Source: Paenibacillus macquariensis (lineage in GTDB: Bacteria > Bacillota > Bacilli > Paenibacillales > Paenibacillaceae). Taken from it: a DNA stretch of 64,000 bases. The notes under the pieces were generated by a model. That model was given only the letters and a program-made list of their open reading frames with translations, was not told the origin of the DNA and did no database searches. Both the position numbers and the translations under genes were made by a program. Below are positions 48,712 to 57,959 of this stretch, piece after piece. The stretch covers positions 478,576 to 542,575 of the forward strand of contig NZ_FTNK01000003.1 of assembly GCF_900156375.1 (NCBI RefSeq), read 5' to 3'. How positions within the stretch are numbered: position 1 is the stretch's first letter; each line of letters starts with the position of its first letter.

Positions 48712-49241
48712 TGATGATGCGTAGACCTGTTCTTATCCTGTTGTTATTCATACTCTTCATATTAGAAGGTACTGTTGTACCATGGCTTATTCCTGATGCA
48801 TGGCAGACTAGAATTGTTCCGAATTTGGTGTACATAGTGATTCTGTTCGTATCGATCTACAACCATCGGCATACGGCATTAGTCCTTGGGATCGTGTTTG
48901 GCTTACTGCATGACGTTGTTTTTTATGGACAGATTATGGGGACCTACTCCTTTGCGATGGGGTTATCAGCCTATCTGATGGGGTTCATATTTCAAACTCC
49001 AAGGGCACCAATGCCTATCATGATGACCGTCATTATTCTGGGAAGTCTGCTATTAGATAGTACCTTGTACGGAATATATACGTTATTTCAAATGGGTCAT
49101 ACGTCTTATGATTGGGCTTTAGTGCATCATATCCTTCCTGATGTGTTCGTTCACTTTGTTTTTGGATTAATAATCTATGTTCCTCTAAGATCTCAACTAG
49201 AGAAAATTAGTAAACTTAACCAAAAAGAGAAGGCAGCTTAG
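48711..49241 (+). CDS. mreD: Rod-shape-determining protein MreD
   Basis: The 176-aa polytopic protein has five to six hydrophobic helices and the MreD segment FGLLHDVVFYGQIMGTYSF. The GTG 48711 overlaps the mreC stop by one base; CCGGAGG is 10 bases upstream. It partners MreC. Confidence 0.9.
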   Translation: MMMRRPVLILLLFILFILEGTVVPWLIPDAWQTRIVPNLVYIVILFVSIYNHRHTALVLGIVFGLLHDVVFYGQIMGTYSFAMGLSAYLMGFIFQTPRAPMPIMMTVIILGSLLLDSTLYGIYTLFQMGHTSYDWALVHHILPDVFVHFVFGLIIYVPLRSQLEKISKLNQKEKAA

Positions 49242-49323
49242 GCTAAATTCTATTATATTAGAGATCAAAGCAGGAACTTGGGACTCTGGGAACGAAATGA
49301 AAGAAGATGGGAGGGGCAGGCTT

Positions 49324-49986
49324 ATGACTGTAAAATCCAATCACGTCACGATTAAGGGCATCAAAGATGGCCTGGTATTCCTACTTGAGGACGAATGTGA
49401 TTTCGAGGATTTATTGACCGAACTTCGATATAAACTGGAGCACAGCCATACAAATATTTTAGCTGGCCCAATTATACATGTGGATATAAAACTTGGTTCA
49501 CGGTTTATCACCGGGGAGCAGAAGCAGAGCATCCTTGAGATCATGAAACAAAAAGGTAATCTGTTGGTACGGTCAGTTGAATCACAAGAATTGAAACCGG
49601 AAGAAGTTCTAGGTAGCAACATTACTGTGATGAGCGGAATGGTGCGTTCTGGTCAAGTTCTTCATCATGATGGAAATCTTTTGTTTCTTGGAGATGTGAA
49701 CCCAGGGGGTTCTGTAACATGTACTGGGGACATTTATATTTTAGGTGCATTACGTGGAATGGCTCATGCGGGTTTTGAAGGTAACGAAGAGACCGTTATT
49801 GCTGCTTCTCATTTTGCTCCAACACAATTACGGATTTCTGATATGATCAGCCGTCCACCTGATGAGTGGGAGACATGGGAGACTCGTATGGAATTCGCAT
49901 ATTTACAAGATGGGGTTATGCAGATCGATAAGATGAGTAATATTGTACGATTACGGCGCGATTTTAACATGTTTAAGGGGGTGTAG
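49324..49986 (+). CDS. minC: Septum site-determining protein MinC
   Basis: ATG 49324 follows GGGAGGGG by about 8 bases. The 220-aa inhibitor of FtsZ polymerisation has an N-terminal domain to about residue 95 and a C-terminal beta-helix (MVRSGQVLHHDGNLLFLGDVNPGGSV and DIYILGALRGMAHAG). It lies 3 bases before minD. Confidence 0.95.
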   Translation: MTVKSNHVTIKGIKDGLVFLLEDECDFEDLLTELRYKLEHSHTNILAGPIIHVDIKLGSRFITGEQKQSILEIMKQKGNLLVRSVESQELKPEEVLGSNITVMSGMVRSGQVLHHDGNLLFLGDVNPGGSVTCTGDIYILGALRGMAHAGFEGNEETVIAASHFAPTQLRISDMISRPPDEWETWETRMEFAYLQDGVMQIDKMSNIVRLRRDFNMFKGV

Positions 49987-49989
49987 TAC

Positions 49990-50787
49990 ATGGGAGAGGC
50001 TATTGTTGTCACTTCTGGTAAGGGTGGAGTAGGTAAGACAACCACAACTGCCAATATTGGAACAGCACTTGCTTTACTTGGTAAGAAGGTATGTCTGGTG
50101 GATACCGACATTGGATTGCGTAATCTGGATGTCGTGATGGGTCTTGAGAATCGTATTATTTATGATTTGGTCGACGTAGCTGAGGGAAGATGTCGGCTTG
50201 GACAAGCGCTTGTGAAAGATAAACGGTTCGATGAATTGTATATGCTTCCAGCAGCACAGACCAAAGACAAGGACGCCATTAGGCCTGAACAAGTAAGAGA
50301 CATTATCCTTGAACTCAAGAAGGAATATGAATATGTGATTATCGATTGTCCTGCGGGTATTGAACAAGGGTTTAAGAATGCGATCGCCGGAGCGGATAAG
50401 GCTATTGTGGTTACGACACCTGAGAATGCCGCAGTTCGAGATGCTGATCGAATTATTGGACTTCTAGAAAGTTCCCATGTGGAATCTCCAAAACTCGTTG
50501 TGAATCGTATACGACATAACATGGTTAAGTCTGGTGATATGCTAGATATTGAGGATATTCTTCAAGTCCTGAATATTGATTTGATTGGGATCGTACCTGA
50601 TGATGAGTATGTAATCAAGGCAGCCAATAACGGAGAACCAACCGTGATGAACCCTGATTCTAGAGCAGCGATCGCGTATCGCAATATTGCTCGTCGAATT
50701 CTGGGGGATACCGTACCTTTGATGCAAATGAATGCTGAACAAGGTGCATTCAAACGTTTTAAAAAGTTTTTTGGTATGGGGAAATAA
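49990..50787 (+). CDS. minD: Septum site-determining ATPase MinD
   Basis: The 265-aa ATPase has a deviant Walker A SGKGGVGKTTTTAN and switch DCPAGIEQGF. The C-terminal amphipathic helix FKRFKKFFGMGK binds the membrane. A TAAGGGGG ribosome site lies before the ATG. It positions MinC away from mid-cell. Confidence 0.97.
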   Translation: MGEAIVVTSGKGGVGKTTTTANIGTALALLGKKVCLVDTDIGLRNLDVVMGLENRIIYDLVDVAEGRCRLGQALVKDKRFDELYMLPAAQTKDKDAIRPEQVRDIILELKKEYEYVIIDCPAGIEQGFKNAIAGADKAIVVTTPENAAVRDADRIIGLLESSHVESPKLVVNRIRHNMVKSGDMLDIEDILQVLNIDLIGIVPDDEYVIKAANNGEPTVMNPDSRAAIAYRNIARRILGDTVPLMQMNAEQGAFKRFKKFFGMGK

Positions 50788-50798
50788 TAGAGTTATAG

Positions 50799-50853
50799 GA
50801 TAGGGACCCTCTCAAAAGTAGCATTTTCTACTTTAGAGAAGGTTCCTTTTTTA
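50799..50853 (+). terminator. Terminator of the min genes
   Basis: AGGGACCCTCTCAAAAGTAG pairs with CTACTTTAGAGAAGGTTCCT around CATTTT and is followed by TTTTTTA. Confidence 0.88.
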
Positions 50854-50979
50854 ATATAAATAGCAAAAGTTTTACTTGATGCGTTACTTCTTATATTTCC
50901 GAAAAGTAAGCTTGTTCTAAATAGATGGACATCCCTCATAAAATAGGTGAAAAGAAGCCTCGTAAGGGGGAGTGACGAA

Positions 50980-51786
50980 ATGGATGATAAATCAGCATTG
51001 AAACAACGCCGAGAGGAGAGAATTCAGGCACTATTGGATTATAATCAGTCTCATCTCGATACGAGGAAGTTGTCCAAGGGGACTCAGATAGTTCAGGAAC
51101 CAGATCCTGAAGTGTTGTGGAAAAAAGAACGTAGCCGTTTAAATGGATTCAATGAGGATGGTAGAAAAAATAATTTTGTTTCGAGTTTTACTTGGCGATT
51201 GTTGCTTAGTGGTTTGTTATTTGGAGTGATCGTTGGTGTATACCGTTTGGAACAGCCTTTGGCAGTTAACGTTCAGCAATATATAACACAGTCACTGAAC
51301 CGAGAGATGGATTATCAAGCGGCAGAGGCTTGGTATGTTTCTCATTTCGGAGAAGCACCGACGATTATCCCTAGCTTTAAGGAAAGTCAGAATGATCCTC
51401 AGAAGGTCATTGCATCACTTTCATTGATTGCTCCCATTCAAGGAAATATAACAATGCCTTATTCTGTAGCTCTTCAAGGGATTGAAATCACGCCTAATGG
51501 CGATTCAAATGCTAACCATCCGGTTAAAAGCGTAGCAACGGGCCGAGTGATAGATGTGGTGACAGATTCGCTAGTGGGCAAGACTGTAACAATTCGGCAT
51601 ACAGGTGGCATGCTGGCTATTTATGGGCATCTCGATACGAATTTGAAAATAAACGATTGGGTCGAAGCGGGAGATTCGCTTGGATTATTATCTAATGCGT
51701 CTACGGAGCAGTCGCCATTCTTATATTTTGCAATCCAGAAAGGTCAAGAATATATCGATCCCACGGAAGTGATGTCTTTTGATTAA
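50980..51786 (+). CDS. spoIVFA: SpoIVFA, sporulation regulator of SpoIVFB
   Basis: ATG 50980 has AAGGGGG upstream. The 268-aa protein has a charged cytoplasmic N-terminus, one transmembrane helix (about 68-87) and an outer LytM/M23-like domain (about 150-265, VATGRVIDVV and MLAIYGHLDT). The usual zinc ligands are lost: HxxxD reads as LQGIE and HLH as FLY, so it should not be a peptidase. In Bacillus it holds SpoIVFB inactive. It overlaps spoIVFB by 8 bases. Confidence 0.9.
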   Translation: MDDKSALKQRREERIQALLDYNQSHLDTRKLSKGTQIVQEPDPEVLWKKERSRLNGFNEDGRKNNFVSSFTWRLLLSGLLFGVIVGVYRLEQPLAVNVQQYITQSLNREMDYQAAEAWYVSHFGEAPTIIPSFKESQNDPQKVIASLSLIAPIQGNITMPYSVALQGIEITPNGDSNANHPVKSVATGRVIDVVTDSLVGKTVTIRHTGGMLAIYGHLDTNLKINDWVEAGDSLGLLSNASTEQSPFLYFAIQKGQEYIDPTEVMSFD

Positions 51787-52639
51787 TATTCGTGGGGTGA
51801 CGCTATCCTTACATCCTCTTTTCGTTATCGTGATGTTAATGTCTATTTTGACAGGAAGTTTTATTGAACTGGTTACACTTTTCGTTATTGTACTTATTCA
51901 TGAAATGGGACATATGAGTGCTGCAATCCTATTGGGGATTAAGGTCCGTTCGGTTCAGCTACTTCCATTTGGAGGTGTTGTGTCTATTGAAGACCACGGG
52001 AAACTCACAGCATGGAAGGAAATCATTATTGCGTTGGCTGGGCCTCTTCAGAATGGTATCATGATGGGGATTGGCATGACTTTTTTGGCGGAAGGATGGG
52101 GGAATAATGCGGCAATATCATATATCGTGCATGGTAATATGGTTATTGCGTTATTTAACTTACTACCCATTCTCCCCCTTGATGGAGGTAAAATAGTACA
52201 ATCACTCGCAAGTCGATTATTTCCTTATCATTGGACTTTGCTATGGTCTTCAAGAGTGAGTATAGTTACTAGTATGGTCGTGATTGCCTACGCTATGCTT
52301 CCTCTAATTAAAGGAGAAGGAATCATACAACTTAATATATTAATGATTGGCATATTTCTATTTTATTCAAATCTCATAGATTATCGCAATCTGCCATACA
52401 GGTTCATGAGGTTTTTGATGAATAGAGATCTGATATATACAAAATACGCCATCAGTGGTTCAATTGCCCAACCAATTGTTGCGGATATAACGAAACATTT
52501 AGAGAATATTTTGCGTCTATTTAAGAGAGAGAAATATCATTTAATTTATATTATGGATAAAGATGGAAAAGTGATAGCCGTTTTACCGGAGCAACGTCTT
52601 ATTGCAGCCTATTTTTCTCATGGTCGTCGTCTTCCTTAA
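51779..52639 (+). CDS. spoIVFB: SpoIVFB, site-2 intramembrane protease
   Basis: The likely start is TTG 51779. The 286-aa polytopic M50 protease has the zinc motif HEMGH (in VLIHEMGHMSAA, about residue 42-46) and NLLPILPLDGGK with the third ligand. A CBS-like C-terminal domain follows (about 220-286). In Bacillus it cleaves pro-sigma-K in the mother cell. Confidence 0.93.
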   Translation: MINIRGVTLSLHPLFVIVMLMSILTGSFIELVTLFVIVLIHEMGHMSAAILLGIKVRSVQLLPFGGVVSIEDHGKLTAWKEIIIALAGPLQNGIMMGIGMTFLAEGWGNNAAISYIVHGNMVIALFNLLPILPLDGGKIVQSLASRLFPYHWTLLWSSRVSIVTSMVVIAYAMLPLIKGEGIIQLNILMIGIFLFYSNLIDYRNLPYRFMRFLMNRDLIYTKYAISGSIAQPIVADITKHLENILRLFKREKYHLIYIMDKDGKVIAVLPEQRLIAAYFSHGRRLP

Positions 52640-52726
52640 GTGTGAAGTACGAAATTATTATTATACAAAATTCATAAGAGATTTCATGAACAATATAGTG
52701 AAATATCTTCTAGCAGAGGTGAAGCC

Positions 52727-53971
52727 ATGAAACAGATGATCGTTAACTGTGAACCTAAGTTTACACAGATGGCTCTCATAGAGGAAGGAAAGCTTATTGA
52801 GTTTGCAACGGAACGCAGCCAAAGTGAAAGTTTAGTAGGTAGTTTCTATAAAGGAAGAGTTGTTAATGTATTACCGGGCATGCAGGCTGCATTTGTTGAT
52901 ATCGGACACAAGAAGAACGCCTTTTTATATGTTGATGATGTGCTACACCCCCATCTCGAGAAGCAGCCGAAGGTTAAACCTTCGATAGAAGAATTGTTGA
53001 AAGTAGGACAAGAGGTTGTTGTCCAAGTGATGAAAGAATCACTTCGAGGGAAAGGTCCACGGGTGACCACTCATTATTCGCTACCAGGACGCTGGGTTGT
53101 TTATATGCCCATATCAGACTATGTAGCTGTATCGAAGAAGATTCAGAGAGAGAGCGAACGTACGCGACTGAAGATTTTATGTGAACAATTGAGATTCCGT
53201 GGCGAAGGAATTATTGTGAGAACGGTATCGCAAGATGAGCCGCGTGATGCCATTCAAGGGGATCTTAAATTTTTACGCGCGCAATGGGAACTCATCCAAG
53301 AGCGTGCGAGTGAAGCGGAAGCACCTAGCCTGCTACATCGAGACTTGAGTATCGTACAGCGACTCATTCGTGATGTATTAGACCCCATACAAGATGAACT
53401 TGTCATTAATAATGTAAGGGAAGCAAATGAAGCGGAATTGTATCTGTCTGAAATGACGAATGGTATACATATACCTGTAAAGGTGTATCATGCACCTGAA
53501 TCCATATTTAAGGCTTATGGTATTCGTGAACAATTAGACAAAGGACTTGCTCGAAAAGTATCGCTTTCAAGTGGCGGAACCATTGTATGGGACCATACGG
53601 AAGCTTTAACGGTTATTGATGTGAATACAAGCAAATACACAGGTGCATATAGTCTGGAAGAAACAGTAACACTGACGAACTTACAAGCTGCTGAAGAAAT
53701 TGCTAGGCTGCTCCGTCTAAGGGATGTAGGTGGAATCATCATTATTGATTTTATCGATATGGAGGAAGAAGCTAATCGACAGAGTGTGGTGGAGATTCTG
53801 GAGTCGGTTATGAAAAAAGATCGAGCTAAGAGTCAAATTGTTGGCTGGACGAAGCTTGGACTGCTAGAGCTCACACGTAAAAAAGTTCGGGAAGATACAT
53901 CTGTTATTCTGGATAAGGAATGTGATCATTGTAGTGGGACGGGCAGAATAAACGTCATTACAATTCATTGA
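52727..53971 (+). CDS. rng: Ribonuclease E/G family protein
   Basis: The 414-aa protein has the S1 domain (about 37-100, GSFYKGRVVNVLPGMQAAFVDIG), the catalytic DNase I-like core with Asp pair in VIDVNTSKYTG and IIDFIDME, and the zinc-link CDHCSGTG at the end. It matches RNase G length. It processes 16S rRNA and mRNA in other bacteria. Its stop overlaps the rplU promoter. Bacillus subtilis lacks it. Confidence 0.92.
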   Translation: MKQMIVNCEPKFTQMALIEEGKLIEFATERSQSESLVGSFYKGRVVNVLPGMQAAFVDIGHKKNAFLYVDDVLHPHLEKQPKVKPSIEELLKVGQEVVVQVMKESLRGKGPRVTTHYSLPGRWVVYMPISDYVAVSKKIQRESERTRLKILCEQLRFRGEGIIVRTVSQDEPRDAIQGDLKFLRAQWELIQERASEAEAPSLLHRDLSIVQRLIRDVLDPIQDELVINNVREANEAELYLSEMTNGIHIPVKVYHAPESIFKAYGIREQLDKGLARKVSLSSGGTIVWDHTEALTVIDVNTSKYTGAYSLEETVTLTNLQAAEEIARLLRLRDVGGIIIIDFIDMEEEANRQSVVEILESVMKKDRAKSQIVGWTKLGLLELTRKKVREDTSVILDKECDHCSGTGRINVITIH

Positions 53972-53996
53972 CTATACGTTGGGCTTATGTTATCAT
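53968..53996 (+). promoter_or_regulatory. Promoter of the rplU operon
   Basis: TTGACT (53968-53973) and TATCAT (53991-53996) are 17 bases apart. The -35 overlaps the rng stop codon. Confidence 0.65.
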
Positions 53997-54128
53997 CTAT
54001 TAGTATGTGTCTGGTGATTGTTTGTCCTGCACATGCTGTAACCGCTCCGGTCGGGTTGTGAAGTGCAGTGTTTTTACAGTACTGTCACCTAGATTAGGCG
54101 AGTCTGAGACATGAGGAGGTGCAAGAAT
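53997..54128 (+). promoter_or_regulatory. Ribosomal protein L21 leader
   Basis: The rplU 5' region is structured, with GTCCTGCAC, ACCGCTCCGGTCGGG and GAAGTGCAG pairing segments, in the position and style of the Firmicute L21 leader, which likely gives autogenous control by L21. The family identification is by context. Confidence 0.65.
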
Positions 54129-54440
54129 ATGTACGCTATTATCGAAACAGGTGGTAAGCAATACAAAGTGCAAGAAGGCGATGTGTTGTTCGTTGAGAAA
54201 CTATACGCAGAAGACGGAGAAAGTATTACTTTCAACCGTGTACTAGCAGTATGTGATGACAATGGATTGGTAGCAGGTACACCGTTACTTTCCGGTGCAA
54301 CTGTAGCCGCTACAGTTGAGAAACATGGTAAAGGTCATAAGGTTGTTGTATACAAATACAAACCTAAGAAGAACTATCATGTGAAGCAAGGTCATCGTCA
54401 ACCATATACTAAAGTAACTATCGGAAAAATTCAGGCGTAA
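54129..54440 (+). CDS. rplU: 50S ribosomal protein L21
   Basis: ATG 54129 has GAGGAGGTGC upstream. The 103-aa protein begins [20 protein letters not shown] and has the C-terminal [19 protein letters not shown] motif that binds 23S rRNA. Confidence 0.97.
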   Translation: MYAIIETGGKQYKVQEGDVLFVEKLYAEDGESITFNRVLAVCDDNGLVAGTPLLSGATVAATVEKHGKGHKVVVYKYKPKKNYHVKQGHRQPYTKVTIGKIQA

Positions 54441-54454
54441 GAAGGTGCGATCAA

Positions 54455-54787
54455 GTGATTGTCGTACGAATCTTTCGTAATCATAGTGGTATAATCCAGA
54501 GTTTTAAGATCAAGGGACACGCGAATTATGCGAAGGCTGGAGAAGATATTGTATGTGCCGGAGTATCGGCTGTTACTGTTGGAACCGTCAATTCGATTGA
54601 AACGTTAACTGGTATTACTTTGAATTGTGATATGCATAATGGTTTCTTAAGTGGAGTGATTCCTCTTATTGAGGATGATGCTACTGGAAGCAAAGTGCAG
54701 TTACTACTGGAATCTATGCTAGTTATGTTGAATAATATTGCTGAATCCTATGGTAAGTATATTTTAATAGAAGAAGCTATTCTTTAA
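54455..54787 (+). CDS. prp: Ribosomal-processing cysteine protease Prp (YsxB)
   Basis: The 110-aa protein has the catalytic pair His22 in [20 protein letters not shown] and the Cys 12 residues later. Prp removes the N-terminal extension of L27, encoded just downstream. Start GTG 54455 has GAAGGTG upstream. Placement between rplU and rpmA matches Bacillus. Confidence 0.93.
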   Translation: MIVVRIFRNHSGIIQSFKIKGHANYAKAGEDIVCAGVSAVTVGTVNSIETLTGITLNCDMHNGFLSGVIPLIEDDATGSKVQLLLESMLVMLNNIAESYGKYILIEEAIL

Positions 54788-54804
54788 AGAAGGAGGTAGA
54801 CAAC

Positions 54805-55110
54805 ATGTTAAAGTTGAATCTTCAGTTATTCGCTTCGAAAAAAGGTGTTGGGTCCACAAGAAACGGACGTGATTCCCAATCGAAGCGTCTTGGTGTGAAA
54901 CGTGCAGACGGACAAACGGTTACTGGCGGAAGTATCCTAGTTCGTCAACGCGGAACTAAAATTCATCCAGGTACGAATGTTGGTATCGGTAGTGACGATA
55001 CTTTGTTTGCAAAAGTGGAAGGCGTTGTGAAATTTGAACGTTGGGGCCGCGATCGCAAGAAAGTAAGCGTCTATCCGGTAGCTCCTGTAGCGGCAGCAGT
55101 GGAAGCTTAA
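54805..55110 (+). CDS. rpmA: 50S ribosomal protein L27, with cleavable N-terminus
   Basis: The 101-aa protein starts [14 protein letters not shown]; the Prp cut falls after LNLQLFA, exposing the mature [24 protein letters not shown] lies before the ATG. Confidence 0.97.
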   Translation: MLKLNLQLFASKKGVGSTRNGRDSQSKRLGVKRADGQTVTGGSILVRQRGTKIHPGTNVGIGSDDTLFAKVEGVVKFERWGRDRKKVSVYPVAPVAAAVEA

Positions 55111-55137
55111 TTGCTATCGAAACAGTTGTGAACTGAT

Positions 55138-55175
55138 AAAAAGCCTCCGGCCAATAAGTGCCGGGGGCTTTTTTG
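55138..55175 (+). terminator. Terminator of the rplU operon
   Basis: AAAGCCTCCGGC pairs with GTGCCGGGGGCTTT and ends in TTTTTT. Confidence 0.9.
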
Positions 55176-55264
55176 TAGGTTTTAGGATGATTTGGTGTGA
55201 GATTCTGTGCTATACTATGAAATGGTTAAATTACCCAATAGATGATTGAGGACGAGGTGATGCT

Positions 55265-56005
55265 GTGAAATCGTGGAAAAAGTTAGGGGCTCTAGCTATC
55301 ATATCAACTTGGATTCCTTTGTCATTGGTCATATGGTATCCAGCTTTAATATGGTACGTCTTGCTTACGCTTTGGGTGGCTACAGTACTTTGGATCGCAA
55401 TCTCATCTATTCATAGGCAGAGTGAGAGGGAGCAACGGTTAGTTATTCAGAGTATTGAACAGACTGCTATTAATACCTTGAATCATCATCGACATGACTG
55501 GATGAATGATTTGCAAATTTTATATGGTTATATACAACTGGGAAAGCATGATAAAACAATCGATTGTGTGGGAAGAATAAAAGAACGGATATACCTTGAG
55601 GGTAAGCTTTCAAAGCTTGGTATTCCATCTTTAGTTTTTTATTTACAATCCTTTCGGACTATAGGAAGTAATGTGGAACTTGAAGTCAACATCGCAGATG
55701 ACTTACATCTTAGTGGCAGAATGAAACAAGATGCCATTGAGAATTGGGTATCTGCCATTGTGGAGGCTATTCGAGCATATCAATACGGTGAACTAACATC
55801 TTTGGGTGAGACCCGTAAGCTTACTCTCAGTTTTTATGAGGAAAATGGAGATGCGGTCGCTTATTTTGAAGGTGAAGGTTCACATGTGGACCCAGAAGTT
55901 CTTCAGCAACAAATTCATAATGTGGGACGTAGTAGTTCGATAAAAGCTGAGCAGGTATATTCTTCACAAGCTTCTTTCCAACTACGAGTACCGTGTGATA
56001 CATGA
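55265..56005 (+). CDS. spo0B: Spo0B-like sporulation phosphotransferase with membrane helices
   Basis: GTG 55265 follows GACGAGGTGA. The 246-aa protein has two N-terminal hydrophobic helices (about 8-48), then a Spo0B alpha-hairpin with the phospho-acceptor motif [19 protein letters not shown] (His77 likely by analogy with His30 of Bacillus Spo0B), and a C-terminal degenerate ATPase-like domain. Spo0B passes phosphate from Spo0F to Spo0A. Bacillus Spo0B lacks the membrane segment. Its place before obg matches Bacillus. Confidence 0.82.
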   Translation: MKSWKKLGALAIISTWIPLSLVIWYPALIWYVLLTLWVATVLWIAISSIHRQSEREQRLVIQSIEQTAINTLNHHRHDWMNDLQILYGYIQLGKHDKTIDCVGRIKERIYLEGKLSKLGIPSLVFYLQSFRTIGSNVELEVNIADDLHLSGRMKQDAIENWVSAIVEAIRAYQYGELTSLGETRKLTLSFYEENGDAVAYFEGEGSHVDPEVLQQQIHNVGRSSSIKAEQVYSSQASFQLRVPCDT

Positions 56006-56018
56006 GGAAGGTGAAGTT

Positions 56019-57329
56019 ATGTTTGTAGATAAAGCGAAGATTTTCTTGAAAGCTGGCAATGGGGGTGACGGACTTGTTGCTTTCCGTCGGGAGAAGTTTA
56101 TACCGAATGGTGGACCTGCCGGTGGTGATGGGGGTCGAGGTGGCGACATCATTTTTCGAGTAGATGAAGGACTTCGAACATTGATGGATTTTCGTTACCA
56201 GCGTCACTTTAAGGGGAATCCGGGTATCAAGGGGCGGAGTAGGAGCCAACATGGTGCTAATGCGGAAGATTCATATATACGTATCCCACCAGGTACCATT
56301 ATCATGGATGATGATACTGGGGAAGTTATTGCGGATTTAACTAGGCACGGACAGGAAATTGTTGTAGCTCGTGGTGGACGAGGTGGTAGAGGTAATTGTC
56401 GGTTCGCAACGATTACTAATAAAGCTCCCGAAATTGCTGAGAATGGCGAAGCGGGTCAGGAACGTTACATTCTATTAGAATTAAAAGTTATGGCTGATGT
56501 TGGACTTGTAGGCTTCCCGAGTGTTGGTAAATCTACATTGCTGTCTGTCGTTTCAGCTGCTACACCTAAGATTGGTGCTTATCATTTCACAACGATTACG
56601 CCAAATCTAGGTGTGGTTGATGTAGGGGATAGTCGTAGTTTTGTTATGGCTGATTTGCCAGGACTAATCGAGGGTGCTCATGAAGGTATTGGACTTGGAC
56701 ATGAATTCCTTCGTCACGTTGAACGAACTCGCGTTATTATTCATGTGGTGGATATGTCTGGCTCTGAAGGCAGAGATCCTTATGAAGATTGGGTTAATAT
56801 CAATGAAGAATTGAAATTGTATAATCCAGGACTTGAGAAGCGTCCACAAATTGTAGCGGCAAACAAAATGGACATGCCTGAATCTGAAGAGAATTTAGCC
56901 TCTTTCCGTGAACAAGTTAAACTTGTAAGACCGGATTTAGAGATCATGCCTATCTCTTCCTTGACACGTAAAGGTATACAGGAATTGCTATACCGCGCAA
57001 CGGACTTGTTGGATCAACTTGTAATTGAACCAGTAGTAGAGGACGTTCCTGAACTCAAGGAAAGAAAAGTATATAAATTGGATCCGAAGGATGACGATTC
57101 CTTCACAGTTGTTCGTGAGAATGATGCATTTATCATTACGAGTGCGAAGATTGAACATCTGATGCAGAGAATGCAGCTTAATTCGCATGAAGCTATCCTC
57201 AAATTAGGTCGAATTCTTCGAGCTATGGGTGTGGATGAAGAGCTTCGTAAGCGTGGAGCGGTAGATGGGACGATCGTTCGTCTTGGCGATTTCGAATTCG
57301 AATTTGTTGAAGGTAGTAGTTATTACTAA
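56019..57329 (+). CDS. obg: GTPase Obg/CgtA
   Basis: ATG 56019 follows GAGGAAGGTG. The 436-aa protein has the glycine-rich Obg fold ([22 protein letters not shown]), the GTPase domain ([27 protein letters not shown]) and a C-terminal OCT domain. It acts in 50S assembly and stress and sporulation control. Confidence 0.97.
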   Translation: MFVDKAKIFLKAGNGGDGLVAFRREKFIPNGGPAGGDGGRGGDIIFRVDEGLRTLMDFRYQRHFKGNPGIKGRSRSQHGANAEDSYIRIPPGTIIMDDDTGEVIADLTRHGQEIVVARGGRGGRGNCRFATITNKAPEIAENGEAGQERYILLELKVMADVGLVGFPSVGKSTLLSVVSAATPKIGAYHFTTITPNLGVVDVGDSRSFVMADLPGLIEGAHEGIGLGHEFLRHVERTRVIIHVVDMSGSEGRDPYEDWVNINEELKLYNPGLEKRPQIVAANKMDMPESEENLASFREQVKLVRPDLEIMPISSLTRKGIQELLYRATDLLDQLVIEPVVEDVPELKERKVYKLDPKDDDSFTVVRENDAFIITSAKIEHLMQRMQLNSHEAILKLGRILRAMGVDEELRKRGAVDGTIVRLGDFEFEFVEGSSYY

Positions 57330-57341
57330 ATCCACATATAT

Positions 57342-57387
57342 AAACCGTATCTCTGTACTTTTAAAGTACAGGATACGGTTTTTTTGC
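57342..57387 (+). terminator. Terminator of spo0B-obg
   Basis: AACCGTATCTCTGTACTT pairs with AAGTACAGGATACGGTT around TA, followed by TTTTTTG. Confidence 0.92.
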
Positions 57388-57406
57388 GGAAAGGGGCTTC
57401 TATCTC

Positions 57407-57436
57407 TTGACCCTCGAAGGACAAATATATTATAAT
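57407..57436 (+). promoter_or_regulatory. Promoter of pheB-hom-thrB-pheA
   Basis: TTGACC (57407-57412) and TATAAT (57431-57436) are 18 bases apart. It lies inside the longest open frame, which argues for the later start of pheB. Confidence 0.65.
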
Positions 57437-57478
57437 GTCCACTATACACAAACAGTAGTCTTTGAGGAGAGGACGTTC

Positions 57479-57916
57479 TTGAAAGAACGCTATTATTTAG
57501 TTCGTGAAGATATTTTACCAGAAGCGGTCATAAAGACGATGCAGGTGAAGCAATTACTTGCAGTCGGGGATGTTAAAACGGTTCATGAAGCCGTGGAACA
57601 AGTGGGTTTAAGTAGGAGTGCATTTTATAAATACAAAGATGGAATTCATCTTATTAATCAATTGGAACGCGAAAGAATTGTTACGATATCCATTGATTTA
57701 GAACATCGTTCAGGGATGTTGTCTAAAGTACTAAGTCTTGTGGCAGGTCTTGGTGGTAATGTTCTAACTATGCATCAAAGTATACCGTTACAAGGGATTG
57801 CCAATGTAGTCATATCTGTAGAGATTTCACGGCTTAGTGAAGGACTTGGTGATATGCTAGAAGGTATGAAAGGCGTATCAGGGGTTAAACGCGTCCATAT
57901 GATTGGACAAGGATAG
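57479..57916 (+). CDS. pheB: ACT-domain protein PheB
   Basis: TTG 57479 follows GAGGAGAGGA by about 7 bases. The 145-aa product starts KERYYLVREDILPEAVIKTM, then has a helix-turn-helix-like SRSAFYKYKDGI and a C-terminal ACT domain with GMLSKVLSLVAGLGGNVLTMHQS. It is close to Bacillus PheB, formerly called a chorismate mutase but more likely an amino-acid-sensing protein. It begins the amino-acid operon. Confidence 0.9.
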   Translation: MKERYYLVREDILPEAVIKTMQVKQLLAVGDVKTVHEAVEQVGLSRSAFYKYKDGIHLINQLERERIVTISIDLEHRSGMLSKVLSLVAGLGGNVLTMHQSIPLQGIANVVISVEISRLSEGLGDMLEGMKGVSGVKRVHMIGQG

Positions 57917-57959
57917 GCACAAATAAAGCTTGAATGACGTGATTGAGGGGGACGAATTA

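Noticed and set aside
55827..56252. 141-codon minus-strand frame
   Set aside because: It crosses the spo0B-obg junction in antisense; both sense genes are well supported.
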